Source of the DNA: Stenotrophomonas pavanii
Lineage (GTDB): Bacteria > Pseudomonadota > Gammaproteobacteria > Xanthomonadales > Xanthomonadaceae
DNA length: 64,000 bases
Direction of reading: 5' to 3'
Assembly: GCF_900101175.1 (NCBI RefSeq)
Contig: NZ_FNFQ01000001.1
Location: 248,001 to 312,000, forward strand
Shown: piece by piece, positions 17,924 through 26,542 of the stretch
Layout: each line of letters opens with the position of its first letter
Numbering within the stretch: position 1 is the stretch's first letter
The notes under the pieces: model-generated
Databases searched by the model: none
The model's input: only the letters and a program-made list of their open reading frames with translations
Told to the model about the DNA's origin: nothing
Translations under genes and position numbers: made by a program

Positions 17924-19714
17924 ATGAGCAGCTACACCGCCCCGCTTTCCGACCTTCGTTTCGCCCTGCACGACGTGCTCAAGGTCGAACCCCTGTTCGC
18001 CCGGCTGGGCTTCACCGACGCCACCGCCGACGTGGTCGATGCCGTGCTGGAAGAAGCCGGCCGCTTCAGCGCCACCGTGCTGGCCCCGCTCAACAGCGTG
18101 GGCGACGAGATTGGCTGCGTGCTCGACCAGGCCACCGGTGAAGTGACCACCCCGCCCGGCTTCAAGCAGGCCTACGACCAGTTCGTCGATGGCGGCTGGA
18201 CCGGCCTGACTGCTTCGCCGGAGCTGGGTGGCCAGGGCCTGCCGCACACCCTGGGCGTGCCGCTGAACGAAATGATCAATGCTGCCAATCTGGCGTGGGG
18301 CAACTTCCCGCTGCTGTCGCACGGCGCCATCGAAGCGCTGAAGCAGCACGGCGAAGCCTGGCAGCACGACGCGTTCCTCAAGCCGCTGATCGAGGGCCGC
18401 TGGACCGGCACCATGTGCCTGACCGAGCCGCACTGCGGCACCGACCTGGGCCTGCTCAAGACCAAGGCCGAGCCGAACGCCGATGGCAGCTATGCGATCA
18501 CCGGCACCAAGATCTTCATCACCGCCGGCGAGCACGACCTGACCGACAACATCGTGCACCTGGTGCTGGCCAAGCTGCCTGACGCCCCTCCGGGCGCCAA
18601 GGGCATCTCGCTGTTCGTCACCCCCAAGTTCAAGGTCGACCGCGAAGGCAACGTCGGCGAGCGCAACGCACTGCGCTGCGGTTCGATCGAACACAAGATG
18701 GGCATCAAGGGGTCGGTCACCTGCGTAATGAACTTCGATGGGGCACAGGGCTACCTGGTCGGCCAGCCGCACAAGGGCCTGCAGGCAATGTTCACCATGA
18801 TGAACACCGCGCGCCTGGGCGTCGGCCTGCAGGGCATCGGCCTGTCCGAGCGCGCCTACCAGAACGCGCTGAAGTACAGCCGTGAGCGCCTGCAGTCGCG
18901 CGCCCTGAGCGGGGCGAAGTTCCCGGACAAGGCAGCCGACCCGATCCTGGTCCACCCGGACGTGCGCCGCATGCTGCTGACCGTGAAGTCGCTGGTCGAA
19001 GGCAGCCGCCTGCTGGCCCTGCACGCGGCCACCCTGATCGACGTCGCCCACCACGCCGAGGATGCCGCCGAGCGCGAGCGCGCCGACACCCTGGTGAGCT
19101 TCCTGACCCCGATCTCCAAGGCCTGCCAGACCGAATGGGGCATCGAGAACACCTACAACGCCCTGCAGTGCTTCGGTGGCCATGGCTACATCCGCGAACA
19201 CGGCATGGAACAGCTGGCCCGCGATGCCCGCATCACCACGCTGTATGAGGGCACCACCGGCATCCAGGCGCTGGACCTGATCGGCCGCAAGACCGCGTCC
19301 AGCCAGGGCGCCGGCCTGAAGCTGATGCTGGCCGAGATCGAAGCGTTCGCCAAGGAACACGAGGGCAACGAAGCGCTGGCCGAGTTCATCGGCCCGCTGC
19401 GCGCCAAGGCCGCCGAATGGGGCACGCTGACCCGCGACGTGCTGCAGCGCGCGGCCGCCAACCCGGACGAACTGGGCGCCGCCAGCTACGACTACCTGTT
19501 CTATTCGGGCTACGTGGTGCTGGCCTACTGGTGGGCCCGCAGCGTGGCCGCCGCCGATGCCAGCGCACACGGCGCCGCGTTCGCCCAGGGCAAGCGCGAA
19601 ACCGCCCGCTTCTACTTCGCCCGCGTGCTGCCGCGCACGCTCAGCCACGCCGCAGCGATCCAGGCTGGCGCCGCCCCGCTGATGGCGATGGACGACGAGC
19701 GCTTCGGCGCCTGA
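17924..19714 (+). CDS. Acyl-CoA dehydrogenase (large, C-terminally extended type)
   Basis: A protein of 596 residues, longer than the 380-residue mitochondrial-type enzymes. It has the N-terminal extension and the C-terminal acyl-CoA dehydrogenase domain of the 600-residue bacterial FadE2/AidB-like group. Visible motifs are GTMCLTEPHCGTDLG (FAD and substrate binding), CFGGHGYIREHGMEQLARDARI (catalytic loop region, in pieces) and LYEGTTGIQALDL. It oxidises acyl-CoA to trans-2-enoyl-CoA in beta-oxidation, passing electrons to ETF. Chain-length preference is unknown. No other fatty-acid genes are adjacent. Confidence 0.92.
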   Translation: MSSYTAPLSDLRFALHDVLKVEPLFARLGFTDATADVVDAVLEEAGRFSATVLAPLNSVGDEIGCVLDQATGEVTTPPGFKQAYDQFVDGGWTGLTASPELGGQGLPHTLGVPLNEMINAANLAWGNFPLLSHGAIEALKQHGEAWQHDAFLKPLIEGRWTGTMCLTEPHCGTDLGLLKTKAEPNADGSYAITGTKIFITAGEHDLTDNIVHLVLAKLPDAPPGAKGISLFVTPKFKVDREGNVGERNALRCGSIEHKMGIKGSVTCVMNFDGAQGYLVGQPHKGLQAMFTMMNTARLGVGLQGIGLSERAYQNALKYSRERLQSRALSGAKFPDKAADPILVHPDVRRMLLTVKSLVEGSRLLALHAATLIDVAHHAEDAAERERADTLVSFLTPISKACQTEWGIENTYNALQCFGGHGYIREHGMEQLARDARITTLYEGTTGIQALDLIGRKTASSQGAGLKLMLAEIEAFAKEHEGNEALAEFIGPLRAKAAEWGTLTRDVLQRAAANPDELGAASYDYLFYSGYVVLAYWWARSVAAADASAHGAAFAQGKRETARFYFARVLPRTLSHAAAIQAGAAPLMAMDDERFGA

Positions 19715-19735
19715 GCCGGGCTTCGCCCTGCACCG

Positions 19736-19759
19736 GTAGTGCCGGCCGCTGGCCGGCAA
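19736..19759 (+). repeat. SMAG repeat (GTAG hairpin)
   Basis: GTAG followed by the self-complementary core TGCCGGCCGCTGGCCGGCA. It is the canonical form of the S. maltophilia GTAG repeat, placed just after the acyl-CoA dehydrogenase stop codon. Confidence 0.8.
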
Positions 19760-19859
19760 CCGCAACAGCCGGCTTCCTGCGGGATGGCGAGGTGGGTCCG
19801 ATTGCGGGGGACGGCGCACGCCACCGGACCCACCCCGCCTTCGACAGATTTCCGCTGCT

Positions 19860-19882
19860 GTAGATCCACGCCACGCGTGGAT
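19860..19882 (+). repeat. SMAG repeat (GTAGATCCACGC type)
   Basis: GTAG followed by ATCCACGC CA CGCGTGGAT, a hairpin nearly identical to the element at 5272-5294 (one base differs). Confidence 0.8.
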
Positions 19883-19911
19883 GAGAACCCCTGAAATCCT
19901 TCTGGAGAAGA

Positions 19912-20031
19912 GCCCCCTTTTGTTAAAGGGGGCGCGCCGACAGGCGCGGGGATTAGGAAGAATGCGTGGACCTGAATGTTGACGATTTGCGTATCGCCGA
20001 CAGGCGATACACAAATCGTCAACATTCAGGT
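19912..20031. repeat. Three consecutive hairpins, the last a 62-nt near-perfect palindrome, upstream of the HNH gene
   Basis: Hairpin 1 has stem GCCCCCTTT / AAAGGGGGC (19912-19933) and loop TGTT. Hairpin 2 has stem CGCGCC / GGCGCG (19933-19948) and loop GACA. Hairpin 3 spans 19970-20031: the outer arms begin ACCTGAATGTTGACGATTTG and are mirrored exactly, the inner arms are GTATCGCC / GGCGATAC, and the apex is again GACA. It has 28 pairs and one C-A mismatch. Hairpins 2 and 3 share the core GCC-GACA-GGC. The element ends 16 bases before the HNH start codon. No long T run follows, so it is not a simple terminator. Confidence 0.85.
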
Positions 20032-20047
20032 ATAAGCTGTTCTCCCG

Positions 20048-20713
20048 ATGGAGACAGACACTACACGCTTGGGTCTGATCGAAGCCGGAGCTCCGTTTTC
20101 TGCTCCGGGCGCCGAAGCATCGCCCAACGCCACGACGCTGCATCGCCCCGGCTCGGTCCGGCTGCTCTCGCTGGATGCCCACGGACGCGTACTGGACTGG
20201 ATCACCTGGCAGGATGCGGCCTGCCTCTACGCCCGCGAAGCGGTGGCCTGGACGCTCGGCGATCCCTGCCTGCACATCCACGGCGGCACCAACCGCTTCA
20301 GCGGCCTGCAGAGCGGCATGGACCTGCACCCGATCATCGCCGCCCGCGGCCACGCCCGCTCGCGCGCGATTGACCCGACGCCGAACCTGACCAACCAGGC
20401 CCTGTTCGCCCGCGACGCCCATCTGTGCATGTACTGCGGCCAGCAGTTCAGCCGCCCCACGCTCACCCGCGACCATGTCATGCCGCTGTCCAAGGGCGGC
20501 CTGGACTGCTGGGAAAACGTGGTCACCGCCTGCTTCCACTGCAACTCGCGCAAGAGCGACCGCACCCCGCAGCAGGCCGGCATGCCCCTGCTGGCGGTGC
20601 CCTACCGGCCCAGCTGGATCGAGCACCTGATCCTGTCCAACCGCAACATCCTGGCCGACCAGATGGCCTTCCTGAAGGCACAATTGCCCAAGCGGTCGAA
20701 ACTGAGCACCTGA
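20048..20713 (+). CDS. HNH endonuclease
   Basis: A protein of 221 residues. The C-terminal half holds a zinc-ribbon HNH nuclease: CMYC (Cys127, Cys130), RDHVMP (His143 as general base), WENVV (Asn157) and CFHCN (Cys162, Cys165). The N-terminal 120 residues lack a recognised domain but include a VRLLSLDAHGRVLDWI strand region like those of widespread HNH proteins found in gammaproteobacteria and cyanobacteria. It should nick or cut DNA using a metal ion; the target is unknown. The long palindrome lies directly upstream. dxs follows 102 bp downstream. Confidence 0.88.
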   Translation: METDTTRLGLIEAGAPFSAPGAEASPNATTLHRPGSVRLLSLDAHGRVLDWITWQDAACLYAREAVAWTLGDPCLHIHGGTNRFSGLQSGMDLHPIIAARGHARSRAIDPTPNLTNQALFARDAHLCMYCGQQFSRPTLTRDHVMPLSKGGLDCWENVVTACFHCNSRKSDRTPQQAGMPLLAVPYRPSWIEHLILSNRNILADQMAFLKAQLPKRSKLST

Positions 20714-20815
20714 ACGCCTGAAAATGCAACCCTCACCGTCCTGTCACGGGCGGCGGCGTTTGCTTGCCCCACCCCCGTTTGAGGGCGAAAATGGGCATTC
20801 AGAAAAAGTGCGAAC

Positions 20816-22726
20816 ATGATGATCGACTCTGCCCGCTATCCCCGCCTCGCGCGCATCCAGACACCGGATGACCTGCGCACGTTCGACGAATCCGAATTGA
20901 GGGCGGTCGCCGACGAACTGCGCGCCTACCTCATCGAATCGGTGGGCAAGAGCGGCGGCCACTTCGCCGCCGGCCTGGGCGTGATCGAACTGACCGTGGC
21001 CCTGCACTACCTGTACCAGACCCCGGTCGATCAACTGGTCTGGGACGTCGGTCACCAGACGTACCCGCACAAGATCCTGACCGGTCGTCGCGACGAGATC
21101 CACACCGTCAAGCAGAAGGACGGCATCGCGCCGTTCCCGAAGCGCGAGGAAAGCGAGTACGACACGTTCGGTGTCGGCCACTCCTCGACCTCGATCTCGG
21201 CCGCACTGGGCATGGCCATCGCCCGCCAGTCCGAAGGCGACGACCGCAAGATCGTGGCGGTGATCGGTGACGGTGCGATGACCGCGGGCATGGCGTTCGA
21301 AGCGCTGATGCATGCCGGCGGCATGGAGCCGGAACCGAACCTGCTGGTGATCCTCAACGACAACAACATGTCGATCTCCGAGGCGGTCGGTGGCCTGACC
21401 AAGATGCTGGGCCGCGCCACCGGCAGCCGCACCCTCAACGCACTGCGCGAAGGCGGCAAGAAGATCCTCGGTGACAAGAAGAACAACCCGGCGCGCTTCG
21501 TGAAGCGCTGGGAAGAACACTGGAAGGGCATGTTCGTCCCCTCCACGATGTTCGAGGAAATGGGCTTCCACTACACCGGCCCAATCGACGGCCATGACAT
21601 GCCGGCCCTGCTGTCCACGCTGAAAACGCTGCGTGCCTCCAAGGGCCCGAAGCTGCTGCATGTCATGACCACCAAGGGCAAGGGCTACGAGCCGGCCGAA
21701 GGCGATCAGATCGGTTACCACGCCGTCGGCCCGTTCGACCCGGACAAGGGCCTGGTGGCCAAGGCCGGTGCCAAGAAGCCGACCTACACCGATGTATTCA
21801 GCGACTGGCTGTGCGATGCCGCCGCCGCCGAGCCGCGCCTGTACGGCATCACCCCGGCGATGCGCGAGGGCTCCGGCCTGGTGCGTTTCAGCAAGGAGTA
21901 CCCGCAGCGCTATTTCGACGTGGCGATCGCCGAGCAGCATGCGGTCACCCTGGCCGCCGGCATGGCCACCCAGGGGGGCAAGCCGGTGGTGGCGATCTAC
22001 TCGACGTTCCTGCAGCGCGCGTACGACCAGTTGGTGCACGACGTGGCGATCCAGGACCTGGACGTACTGTTCGCGATCGACCGCGCCGGCGTGGTCGGCC
22101 CGGACGGTGCAACCCATGCCGGCAACCTCGACCTGAGCTTCCTGCGCTGCGTGCCGAACCTGGTGGTGATGGCACCGTCCAACGAAGCCGAGTGCCGGCA
22201 GATGCTCAGTACCGGCCTGCAGCATCCCGGCCCGGCCGCCGTGCGCTATCCGCGTGGCACCGGCACCGGCGTCGCCGCTGGCAACGACCTGTCCACCCTG
22301 CCGATCGGCAAGGGTGAGCTGCGCCTGCAGGGCAGCCGCATCGCCCTGCTCGCCTTCGGCAGCACCGTGGCCGCCGCTGAGCAGGTCGGCCGCGAACTGG
22401 GCCTGAGCGTGGTCAACATGCGCTTCATCAAGCCATTGGATCGGGAACTGGTGCTGTCCATCGCTGCCCAGCACGAGGGCCTGGTCACGATCGAGGACAA
22501 CGTGGTGGCCGGCGGCGCCGGCTCCGGCGTAGGCGAACTGCTGAATGCCGAAGGCGTGCTGCGCCCCATCCTGCACCTGGGCCTGCCCGACAGTTACCAG
22601 CACCACGCCAGTCGCGAAGACCTGCTGGCCGAGGCCGGCATCGACGCGGCAGGCATTCGCGCCGCCGTGCTCAAGCGTTGGCCGCAGCTGGCCGTTGGCA
22701 CGCCGCCACTCAGCGCGGCAGGCTGA
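20816..22726 (+). CDS. dxs: 1-deoxy-D-xylulose-5-phosphate synthase
   Basis: A protein of 636 residues, full length for DXS. It condenses pyruvate and glyceraldehyde 3-phosphate into DXP, the first step of the MEP isoprenoid pathway, using thiamine diphosphate. Visible features are [15 protein letters not shown], the TPP/Mg motif [14 protein letters not shown] with NDNNMSIS, the catalytic-glutamate region [16 protein letters not shown] (about 370) and the transketolase C domain. Two adjacent ATGs exist (20816 and 20819). It appears to be a single transcription unit; no ispA or xseB lies upstream, unlike in E. coli. Confidence 0.97.
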   Translation: MMIDSARYPRLARIQTPDDLRTFDESELRAVADELRAYLIESVGKSGGHFAAGLGVIELTVALHYLYQTPVDQLVWDVGHQTYPHKILTGRRDEIHTVKQKDGIAPFPKREESEYDTFGVGHSSTSISAALGMAIARQSEGDDRKIVAVIGDGAMTAGMAFEALMHAGGMEPEPNLLVILNDNNMSISEAVGGLTKMLGRATGSRTLNALREGGKKILGDKKNNPARFVKRWEEHWKGMFVPSTMFEEMGFHYTGPIDGHDMPALLSTLKTLRASKGPKLLHVMTTKGKGYEPAEGDQIGYHAVGPFDPDKGLVAKAGAKKPTYTDVFSDWLCDAAAAEPRLYGITPAMREGSGLVRFSKEYPQRYFDVAIAEQHAVTLAAGMATQGGKPVVAIYSTFLQRAYDQLVHDVAIQDLDVLFAIDRAGVVGPDGATHAGNLDLSFLRCVPNLVVMAPSNEAECRQMLSTGLQHPGPAAVRYPRGTGTGVAAGNDLSTLPIGKGELRLQGSRIALLAFGSTVAAAEQVGRELGLSVVNMRFIKPLDRELVLSIAAQHEGLVTIEDNVVAGGAGSGVGELLNAEGVLRPILHLGLPDSYQHHASREDLLAEAGIDAAGIRAAVLKRWPQLAVGTPPLSAAG

Positions 22727-22858
22727 GGCCGATCAGGAACCCACGCATGACGGTGAAGGTGCGGCCGAGGGCCTGCACCTTCTACGGTGGAAGCAGGTAG
22801 TTCCACGCCACGCGGGAGGGCGGCACTCCCCAGGCCTGCCTCGGCAGGCACCCCACGC

Positions 22859-23062
22859 TCAGCCGTAACTGACCGCTTCGACGAATGCGCCGCTGGCTTC
22901 CACGCGCACGGCCGCACGCTGCCCGGTGTCGACGAAGTGCAGGCGGGCCAGGGTCTCGGCGAAGTCATAGGCACGGGCGCCATCGCGGAACTCGATCGGC
23001 TCCGGCCTATCCGGATGCAGCACGCGCCACTGGCGCTGTTCGCATTGCAGGCGGATCAACAT
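22859..23062 (-). CDS. Small DUF2188-like protein, paralog 1
   Basis: A protein of 67 residues (MLIRLQCEQRQWRVLHP...). An AAGGAG lies 9 bases before ATG 23062. The pattern is a short strand, W-x-V, an amphipathic helix rich in Ala (RAYDFAETLARLHF), then TGQRAAVRVEASG. This recalls the small DUF2188 fold. It shares this pattern with the gene at 23942-24148: WRVLHP versus WSVLHP, and TGQRAAVRVEA versus TGQRSTVRVEA. No signal peptide; cytoplasmic. Function unknown. The two paralogs flank a DUF3011 gene, all three on the minus strand. Confidence 0.7.
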   Translation of the reverse strand: MLIRLQCEQRQWRVLHPDRPEPIEFRDGARAYDFAETLARLHFVDTGQRAAVRVEASGAFVEAVSYG

Positions 23063-23192
23063 GCAGCTCACTCCTTGAGGCAGCGTATCGATGGCGGCGA
23101 CGCCCCTGTCGGTAACGGCGCGAGGCACGCAGGGATCAGGGCATATGGGATGCCCTGATCGCGGACAATACGGCGTTCAAAATGTGAGCTGT

Positions 23193-23230
23193 ATCAGATT
23201 ATTCTGATTTTTACGGGCTGAATCCGTAAA
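23193..23230. terminator. Two small inverted repeats downstream of the DUF3011 gene
   Basis: ATCAGA / TCTGAT with a TTAT loop (23193-23208) and TTTACGG / CCGTAAA (23210-23230) lie between the DUF3011 stop and the start of the DUF2188-like gene. On the minus strand, the second is followed by an AT-rich stretch (AAATCAGAATAATCTG). They could be a weak terminator or an operator for the gene starting at 23062. Confidence 0.4.
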
Positions 23231-23246
23231 GCTCAGTTCACCTGGA

Positions 23247-23810
23247 TCAGTTCACTTGGAACTGTGCCCGGCAACCGTCACTGACCCAGATGCCGCGGCG
23301 GTCCCAGCCCCAGGTCTGGCCTTCGATGCAGGCGCTGCGCGAATCCTGGCGGATCAGGCGCACACCGCGGCGGATACGCGCATCGCAATATTCCTGGCGA
23401 TGGCCGTTGGAATGGCAGGTGACCACATCACCGCCGCCCCATCCATTGCCATTGCCATTGCCCCAGCCGCCGCCATTGCCGCCCCAGCCGCCACCGCGGC
23501 GGTACTCACCTACGAATTCAGCCCGGCAGCCCTGCGTGACCCACACGCCATTGCGCGACTGGCCCCAGGTCTCGCCTTCCACGCACGGTGAGCCGGACAA
23601 CTGCCGGATCAACCGCGCGCGACCGTCCAGGCGGCACTCGTTGCTGCGGTTCTTGACCGACTCGCAGCGCACGATGCCACTGCCGTCGCGGCCGCCGTAG
23701 CGGTCGTCGTCATAGCCGTAGCCGTAGCTCTGCGCCTGGGCGCCGCCGGCCGCCGCCAACATCGGCAACAGGGTGCAGGCCAGGGTGCGCCAGGTGAGTG
23801 CCTTGCCCAT
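23247..23810 (-). CDS. DUF3011 domain protein, paralog 1
   Basis: A protein of 187 residues. A signal peptide (1-26, ending GAQAQ) exports it. Two DUF3011 repeats (about 48-100 and 128-187) each carry four cysteines in the order C...C...C.EG.TWG...GC. Both hold the phrases RLIRQ, G-x-TWG and DGCRA or QGCRA. A Gly/Asn/Trp-rich linker (about 103-127) separates them. Periplasmic or secreted; the regular cysteines suggest disulfides. DUF3011 has no defined biochemical function. The gene at 27881-28396 is a paralog. CTGGAGA lies upstream of ATG 23810. Confidence 0.85.
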   Translation of the reverse strand: MGKALTWRTLACTLLPMLAAAGGAQAQSYGYGYDDDRYGGRDGSGIVRCESVKNRSNECRLDGRARLIRQLSGSPCVEGETWGQSRNGVWVTQGCRAEFVGEYRRGGGWGGNGGGWGNGNGNGWGGGDVVTCHSNGHRQEYCDARIRRGVRLIRQDSRSACIEGQTWGWDRRGIWVSDGCRAQFQVN

Positions 23811-23941
23811 CGAAATCTCCAGATGAATACGATGGCGCAAGCATCGGGGATTCGCGGCCCGGCGCACAGTAGGGCCGGCGCCGGCAGTTTTTCCCCATTC
23901 AAACAACTCAACCGTGGCTGACTGCGCCACGGCCGCTGCTG

Positions 23942-24148
23942 TCACTCTCCGACGTGAAGCGCGTCCACCGTGTTGCCGAGCGCCTCGACCCGCACCGTGC
24001 TGCGCTGGCCGGTTCGGCGGTGATGTTCCAGGGCAAGCGCGGCGGCGGCGTCAAAGGCGTCGGCACCCCGGGCATAGGCGGTGGCATCGCGCAGCTGGGG
24101 ATGCAGCACGGACCATCGCTGGGCCGAGCATTGGACGGTGATGACCAT
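23942..24148 (-). CDS. Small DUF2188-like protein, paralog 2
   Basis: A protein of 68 residues (MVITVQCSAQRWSVLHP...), with AGGAG upstream of ATG 24148. It aligns along its whole length with the 67-residue protein at 22859-23062, including the W-x-VLHP strand, the Ala-rich helix and TGQR-x-x-VRVEA-x-G. The arrangement paralog 2, DUF3011, paralog 1 on one strand suggests local duplication. Function unknown. Confidence 0.7.
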   Translation of the reverse strand: MVITVQCSAQRWSVLHPQLRDATAYARGADAFDAAAALALEHHRRTGQRSTVRVEALGNTVDALHVGE

Positions 24149-24320
24149 GGGGAAGCTCCTGTGGCTGGAAGGGGGCGTGGCCGGCCCATGGGGGGCCCGC
24201 CGGTACACCATCAGGCTAGCGATCGCCTCGGAGTCGGCCTATCAGATTTGTACGAAAATGCCGCGCCTTCGGGTCGTCCCTTCACACCCTCACATCCCTG
24301 AGCCCGTTTAGCCGGTTCAT

Positions 24321-24340
24321 TCCGTGATCCTTGTCACGGA
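24321..24340. promoter_or_regulatory. Operator-like inverted repeat
   Basis: TCCGTGA and TCACGGA (perfect 7-base arms, 6-base spacer) lie 47 bases before the small gene at 24387. Just downstream, CTTCACA and CGTCATC recur with an 11-base period (about 24351-24368), which loosely resembles a Pho box. Regulatory role inferred only. Confidence 0.4.
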
Positions 24341-24386
24341 GTCAGCCTGGCTTCACACTACCGTCATCAACAGGGGCCCCTTCCAC

Positions 24387-24491
24387 ATGCGCACCTTCTT
24401 CTCGCACCAGCGTTCGACGTTGCTGAAGTTCTATTTCGTGGCCAGCTATCTCGTCCTGATCGAAGAGCTGATCCGCGCCGCCGTGCATTGA
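24387..24491 (+). CDS. Small hydrophobic peptide
   Basis: A 34-residue peptide (MRTFFSHQRSTLLKFYFVAS... ending LIRAAVH). It has a basic N-terminus and one likely membrane segment (about residues 14-31). AGGGG lies upstream at normal distance. An operator-like palindrome precedes it and a lipoprotein gene follows 59 bp later. It is short, so coding is plausible but unproven. No family recognised. Confidence 0.45.
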   Translation: MRTFFSHQRSTLLKFYFVASYLVLIEELIRAAVH

Positions 24492-24550
24492 GCGCTTGCT
24501 GGCCCGGCAGCCGGAAAGCACACTGCGGCTTTAGGCACGGAGCCCGCCGG

Positions 24551-24835
24551 ATGAAAGCGCTGTTTCTGATCCCCGCCCTGCTGGTCCTGGCCGCATGCGC
24601 CAGCCCGGACAAGGCACCCCCGCGTGCCGACGACGGTGCGGCATCGACCTCGATGCCGACCGTAGGCGGTGATCGCGACGCCCACGGCTGCATTGGTTCC
24701 GCGGGCTACCAGTGGTGCGAGCACACCCAGCGCTGCGAGCGCCCATGGGAGCTGGCACAGGCGCAAGGCCTGGCCAACACGGCCGAGGCGATCGACGCCT
24801 ATTGCGCCACGCCGGCGACGCCGGCACGCAAGTGA
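24551..24835 (+). CDS. Small lipoprotein with a GCIGSAGYQWC motif
   Basis: A protein of 94 residues. The lipoprotein signal has lipobox LAAC (Cys at about 16). The mature part contains GCIGSAGYQWCEHTQRC and then RPWELA. This cysteine pattern occurs in many short exported proteins of Pseudomonas and Xanthomonadales, often annotated as hypothetical or peptidase-related without proof. Three or four cysteines could form disulfides. The DUF1653 gene starts 12 bp after its stop, so the two are probably cotranscribed. Confidence 0.75.
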   Translation: MKALFLIPALLVLAACASPDKAPPRADDGAASTSMPTVGGDRDAHGCIGSAGYQWCEHTQRCERPWELAQAQGLANTAEAIDAYCATPATPARK

Positions 24836-24847
24836 GCACGAACAGTC

Positions 24848-25081
24848 ATGGCTGAATTGAGTCCCCTGCCCGACCTCGCCCGCGGCCGCTACCGCCACTT
24901 CAAGGGCGGCGAATACGAGGTGATCGACATCGTACGCAGCAGCGAGACGCTGCAGCCCATGGTGCTGTATCGCGCCCTGTACGGCGACGGTGGCCTGTGG
25001 GTGCGCCCCTACCCGATGTTCATCGAGCAGGTAGCCGGCGAACACGGCACGCAGCCGCGCTTTGCCCGCATCGACGACTGA
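24848..25081 (+). CDS. DUF1653 domain protein
   Basis: A protein of 77 residues that is a single DUF1653 domain: GRYRHFKGGEYEVIDIVRSSET, then VLYRALYGDGGLWVRP and MFIEQV. These small beta-rich cytoplasmic proteins are widespread in bacteria and have no defined function. The start ATG 24848 follows a short gap after the lipoprotein gene. emrE begins 33 bp downstream, so lipoprotein, DUF1653 and emrE may form one transcript. Confidence 0.85.
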   Translation: MAELSPLPDLARGRYRHFKGGEYEVIDIVRSSETLQPMVLYRALYGDGGLWVRPYPMFIEQVAGEHGTQPRFARIDD

Positions 25082-25114
25082 TCCGGTGCAAGCCGCGGTG
25101 ACCTGGAGTGCCCG

Positions 25115-25447
25115 ATGAATCCCTACGTCTATCTTGCCGCTGCCATCGTGCTGGAAGTGATGGCCACGTCGCTGCTGAAAGCCTCCGACGGCATGAGCCG
25201 GCTGTGGCCAACCGTCGGCGCGCTGGCCGGCTATGGGCTGTGCTTCTACCTGCTGTCGGTCACCATGAAGTCGGTGCCGACCGGCGTTGCCTACGCGATC
25301 TGGTCCGGCGTCGGCATCGTGCTGATCTCACTGATCGGACTGGTGGTGTTCAAGCAGCGCCTGGATGCACCGGCGCTGGCCGGCATCGCGCTGATCTGCG
25401 CCGGCGTGCTGGTGATCAACCTGTTCTCGCGCAGCAGCGCGCACTGA
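25115..25447 (+). CDS. emrE: Small multidrug resistance (SMR) efflux protein EmrE-like
   Basis: A protein of 110 residues with four membrane segments, the exact size of E. coli EmrE. The essential glutamate is Glu14 in AAIVLEVMATSLLK. PTGVAYAIWSGVGIVLIS and CAGVLVINLFSRS match the EmrE subfamily closely. It works as an antiparallel dimer in the inner membrane and exports quaternary ammonium compounds and other lipophilic cations in exchange for protons. TGGAGTG lies before ATG 25115. Confidence 0.92.
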   Translation: MNPYVYLAAAIVLEVMATSLLKASDGMSRLWPTVGALAGYGLCFYLLSVTMKSVPTGVAYAIWSGVGIVLISLIGLVVFKQRLDAPALAGIALICAGVLVINLFSRSSAH

Positions 25448-25471
25448 ATGCACGCTGCCGCGCAACAGGCA

Positions 25472-25645
25472 CTAGCTGACCTTCCTGGCCACGCTCATGC
25501 CGATCAGGAACAGCACCACGGCGATGATGATGCCGGCCCAGAACAGGAACTTGGCGATGCCGACAGCGGCACCGGCAATGCCGCCGAAGCCGAGCACGCC
25601 GGCGATGATGCCGATGACGGCGAAGATGATGGCCCACTTGATCAT
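25472..25645 (-). CDS. DUF1328 small membrane protein (YtjA family)
   Basis: A protein of 57 residues with two hydrophobic segments: [20 protein letters not shown] and a second around 32-50. It includes the family motif [17 protein letters not shown]1328 proteins are short inner-membrane proteins, often stress induced, with no defined function. AAAGGA lies upstream of ATG 25645. It converges with emrE, with 24 bp between stop codons. Confidence 0.88.
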   Translation of the reverse strand: MIKWAIIFAVIGIIAGVLGFGGIAGAAVGIAKFLFWAGIIIAVVLFLIGMSVARKVS

Positions 25646-25739
25646 GTCAGTCCTTTCCCCACAGGGAATGCAAACGGTGTGATCAGGCTAGGCCGCAGCC
25701 GATGCGGCAGTCGTGAACAGGCCGCGTGCGCGGCGTGAA

Positions 25740-26381
25740 TCAACGCGGGCGGAAACGCAGCAATGCCACCGCAAAAGCCAGGAACACACTCCCCACCAGC
25801 CGCTCGAACCAGCGCCGCGCCAACGGCGTTGCGAGCCAGCGACGCAGGCCGTGCCCGCCGGCCGCGTACATCACGTACCAGAACAGTTCGCAGGCCGCGA
25901 AGGTCGCCACCAGCACGCTGTACTGCACGGCCTGGCCACGTGACGGGTCGACGAACTGCGGCAGGAACGCCGCGGCAAACAACAGCAGCTTGGGGTTGCT
26001 CAGGCCAACCCACAGGCCGCCACGGAACACCGTCCCCGCGCCATGCACCGGCGCCAGCGTGACCTCTGCATCGTCGGCCCCTGCGGGCGCCGGCCGGCCG
26101 CTGTCACGCCACGCCTTGATGCCAAGCCAGGCCAGGTAGGCCACGCCGAGATAGCGCAGCACCTCGAACAGCCTCGGTGAGGAGTGCAGCACTGCGCTCA
26201 GGCCTGCAGCGGAGGCGGCCAGCACCAGCAGCATCGCCAGCAGGCAGCCGGCCATGGCCGGCACGCTGCCTCGGAAGCCCAGCCCGACGCTGCGTCCCAG
26301 GATGTGCAGCATGTTCGGCCCGGGCGTCCCGCACAGCACGAAGACCGTGACCAGGAACCACCACCAGGTATGCAGGGCCAT
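25740..26381 (-). CDS. LysE/RhtB family amino-acid exporter
   Basis: A protein of 213 residues with six predicted membrane segments. The N-terminal TPGPNMLHILGRS motif is the LysE/RhtB hallmark, and GGLWVGLSNPKLLLFAAAFLPQFV is the second family signature. Such proteins export amino acids (homoserine, threonine, lysine or others) and relatives; the substrate is unknown. Start ATG 26381 matches the conserved N-terminus. It diverges from the racemase gene, 161 bp apart, a pairing that may hint at amino-acid handling. Confidence 0.9.
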   Translation of the reverse strand: MALHTWWWFLVTVFVLCGTPGPNMLHILGRSVGLGFRGSVPAMAGCLLAMLLVLAASAAGLSAVLHSSPRLFEVLRYLGVAYLAWLGIKAWRDSGRPAPAGADDAEVTLAPVHGAGTVFRGGLWVGLSNPKLLLFAAAFLPQFVDPSRGQAVQYSVLVATFAACELFWYVMYAAGGHGLRRWLATPLARRWFERLVGSVFLAFAVALLRFRPR

Positions 26382-26542
26382 GCCGGTTTCCACTTCAGAA
26401 GACGGCGCCAGCATACGGCGCTCGCCCGCGATGCGGCACATACAGCATTCGGCGGATGTGGCGGTTACAGATACCGGCGCCCCTGCACGGCAACGCCACC
26501 GCCATCTGTGCTGCAATGGCCCCTTCCGGCATGGAGCAGTGC

